From assembly GCA_003669575.1 (NCBI GenBank), contig QWOR01000104.1, positions 1 through 6,114 on the forward strand: 6,114 nt of DNA, in the 5' to 3' direction. Position 1 is the first letter of the stretch; every line of letters begins with the position of its first letter. Under the pieces are notes generated by a model. It was given only the letters and a program-made list of their open reading frames with translations. It ran no database searches and was not told where the DNA came from. This document shows positions 4,556 through 6,114 of the stretch, piece by piece. Origin of the DNA: Planctomycetota bacterium (GTDB lineage: Bacteria > Planctomycetota > Planctomycetia > Planctomycetales > Planctomycetaceae). Position numbers and translations under genes: made by a program.

Positions 4556-6114
4556 GTGTTGTCACCGCGGGAAACTCCGATCACTGGGGGAGAGTCAATC
4601 GACTTGATGTCGGGGGCTCTGCGCTTTCTGCGTTCGGTGCGTTCCCGCTTTCCGCTCGTGATCCTGTCCCTGATTATCTGCCTGGGACTGGGCGCGTCTT
4701 ATTACGTCACTGCAGAACGCAAATACGAATCCTCCGCCAAGTTAATGATTCTGCAGATGGGGGGCGATGTCGTCGAAAAAGATGGCCTGACGGTTCAGAG
4801 CCTGCAGGAGAAGATGCCGGAGTTTGAGCACATCCTGACCGGTGATTCGACTCTGAAAGAAACCCTGCGCAATCTGCCCGATGAGCACCGCATCGACTTC
4901 GCAGGAGTCAGGCAGGACCGATGGCTGGCGGCATTCCGCACCAAGCTTTCGGTCAGCACGATTCGCAAGACCAGCATCATGTCGGTCTCGTTTCGATCCA
5001 AGAGTCCGGCGACCGCCTATTCCGTGGTCGAAGAAGTTCTCAACTCCTTCATCGCTGAAGTGAACCGGATTCACCAGGACGAACGCAGCGAGGACATGAA
5101 GCTCCTCACTCAGCAGCGTGAAACGACCGAACGCGAGCTCGAGACCAGACAGAAAGAACTCCTGCAACTGCAATCACAAGCCAAAGAGATCTACGGGACA
5201 GGGGATAAATCGGTCAACGTGTTGATCGACCGCATTCTTCGCCTGAATCAGGACTGGATTCTCAAATCGAAAGAAGCGAGTGAGACGCAGGCTCTGCTGG
5301 CCGAAATGGAAGACGCTCAACAGCGGGGTGAAGACCTGACGCTCTTTTTGAATCGCGTCGATCCGACCCTGGCTGCCAAAATCAATGAGAAACGGTCGGG
5401 GGTCGATAGCAGCGGCAGCTTTGTCACGAACAAGCTGCAGGAAGAACTGTCAAAGCTGGAGTCGCAGCTCGACGAGAAGCTGGCGTTTCTTGGAGAAAGG
5501 CATCCGGAAATCATCCGCATCCGCAACGAGATCGTTGTCCGCAGGAAACAGCTGCAGGAGCGTCCTCAAACCGTCGACGAAATGCTCAACGCACAGGACA
5601 TCGGAGCGATGTTACTGGCCCGCGTTCGGCGCGATGCCGTGATTTCGATGAGTGCAGCTCAGCGGATGCGTGAAACGCTCGACCGCGAGAGCTCTCAGGC
5701 GAGTGAGAAAAGCGGGTTGTTTGCGAGTGTTGAGGCCAAGGGACAGGAAGTCGTGCGACTGCGAGACTATCTGGCGGTTCTGGCGGATCGCATGAAGTCG
5801 GCCCGGCTCGGGCAATCGAATTCCATCCGGGCCAAGGTGACTGTTGAACCTGAGGTCAATATGACACCTGTCTCGCCCAGGCTGGGGATGACAATCTTCG
5901 CCTGTGTGGTGATGGGGATTTCCATCTCGTTCTGCGTCATCTACATCCTCGATCTGATCGATGATCGTTTCCGATCGCCTGATGATCTGCGTCGAGAACT
6001 TGGAGCGCCCGTGCTGGCGATGGTTCGGAAACTCGTCGAGCTCCCCGGACAGGGGCTGGACGCCCTGTATCCCTTTGCCAGGCCGAATGCGATTGAATCG
6101 GAGTCATTCCGGAC
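4556..6114 (+). CDS. Wzz/GumC-like polysaccharide co-polymerase, probably fused to a tyrosine kinase domain (partial, 3' end outside window)
   Basis: The reading frame is open to the window edge (519 codons visible). It has the polysaccharide co-polymerase layout. A Wzz-type N-terminal region carries a first membrane helix (about 32-50, FPLVILSLIICLGLGASYY) followed by KYESSAKLMIL. A long periplasmic coiled coil has heptad-like segments at about 175-212 and 292-334, including the conserved-looking HPEI at 316. A proline-containing stretch (TPVSPRLG) leads into a second membrane helix (about 446-466), then a cytoplasmic part. The last visible residues (NAIESESFR, 511-519) resemble the linker that opens BY-kinase domains, so a Walker-type autokinase probably follows; no Walker motif is inside the window. 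Such proteins set chain length and gate export together with the Wza-like channel. Start: GTG 4556 has AAGGA at 4541-4545. GTG 4508, overlapping the previous stop by one base (TAGTG), and ATG 4607 are alternatives. Confidence 0.88.
   Translation, partial: MLSPRETPITGGESIDLMSGALRFLRSVRSRFPLVILSLIICLGLGASYYVTAERKYESSAKLMILQMGGDVVEKDGLTVQSLQEKMPEFEHILTGDSTLKETLRNLPDEHRIDFAGVRQDRWLAAFRTKLSVSTIRKTSIMSVSFRSKSPATAYSVVEEVLNSFIAEVNRIHQDERSEDMKLLTQQRETTERELETRQKELLQLQSQAKEIYGTGDKSVNVLIDRILRLNQDWILKSKEASETQALLAEMEDAQQRGEDLTLFLNRVDPTLAAKINEKRSGVDSSGSFVTNKLQEELSKLESQLDEKLAFLGERHPEIIRIRNEIVVRRKQLQERPQTVDEMLNAQDIGAMLLARVRRDAVISMSAAQRMRETLDRESSQASEKSGLFASVEAKGQEVVRLRDYLAVLADRMKSARLGQSNSIRAKVTVEPEVNMTPVSPRLGMTIFACVVMGISISFCVIYILDLIDDRFRSPDDLRRELGAPVLAMVRKLVELPGQGLDALYPFARPNAIESESFR

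Noticed and set aside
4742..5173. 143-codon minus-strand frame under the Wzz-like gene
   Set aside because: No recognisable protein features. The plus-strand frame has membrane helices, coiled coils and family motifs over its whole length.

Overview
The window reads as a bacterial chromosome segment of moderately high GC content. A planctomycete is the best guess, because of the eukaryotic-type NADP isocitrate dehydrogenase, the weak or absent Shine-Dalgarno sequences at several starts, and the style of the beta-propeller and polysaccharide-export proteins. That assignment is inference from protein style, not a database result.

Left part (1-1666, all plus strand): the tail of an ECF-type sigma factor ends at 147 and is closed by a strong intrinsic terminator. 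A pyrimidine-rich spacer with a small heptamer repeat follows. Next comes a complete, apparently monocistronic icd gene (isocitrate to 2-oxoglutarate, TCA cycle), closed by its own intrinsic terminator.

Middle part (1678-3086, minus strand): a two-gene unit convergent with icd. The first gene encodes a six-Asp-box beta-propeller of 371 codons, but codon 100 is an in-frame TAG. The reading frame before and after the TAG is otherwise intact, so this looks like a very recent nonsense mutation (probably Trp to amber) or a sequence error. The second gene starts inside the stop codon of the first (ATGA overlap) and encodes a 98-residue MoaD/ThiS-like ubiquitin-fold protein ending in Gly-Gly. This propeller plus ubiquitin-fold pair is the least understood part of the window.

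Right part (3372-6114, plus strand): the start of an exopolysaccharide export locus, divergent from the propeller unit across a 285-base spacer. It has a Wza-like outer-membrane export lipoprotein (Poly_export plus SLBB domains), followed by a Wzz/GumC-like inner-membrane chain-length protein. The latter runs off the window at the sequence that normally leads into a bacterial tyrosine kinase domain. Together they would form the periplasm-spanning part of a Wzx/Wzy-type polysaccharide export machine.

No tRNA, rRNA, CRISPR array, insertion sequence or phage gene was seen.
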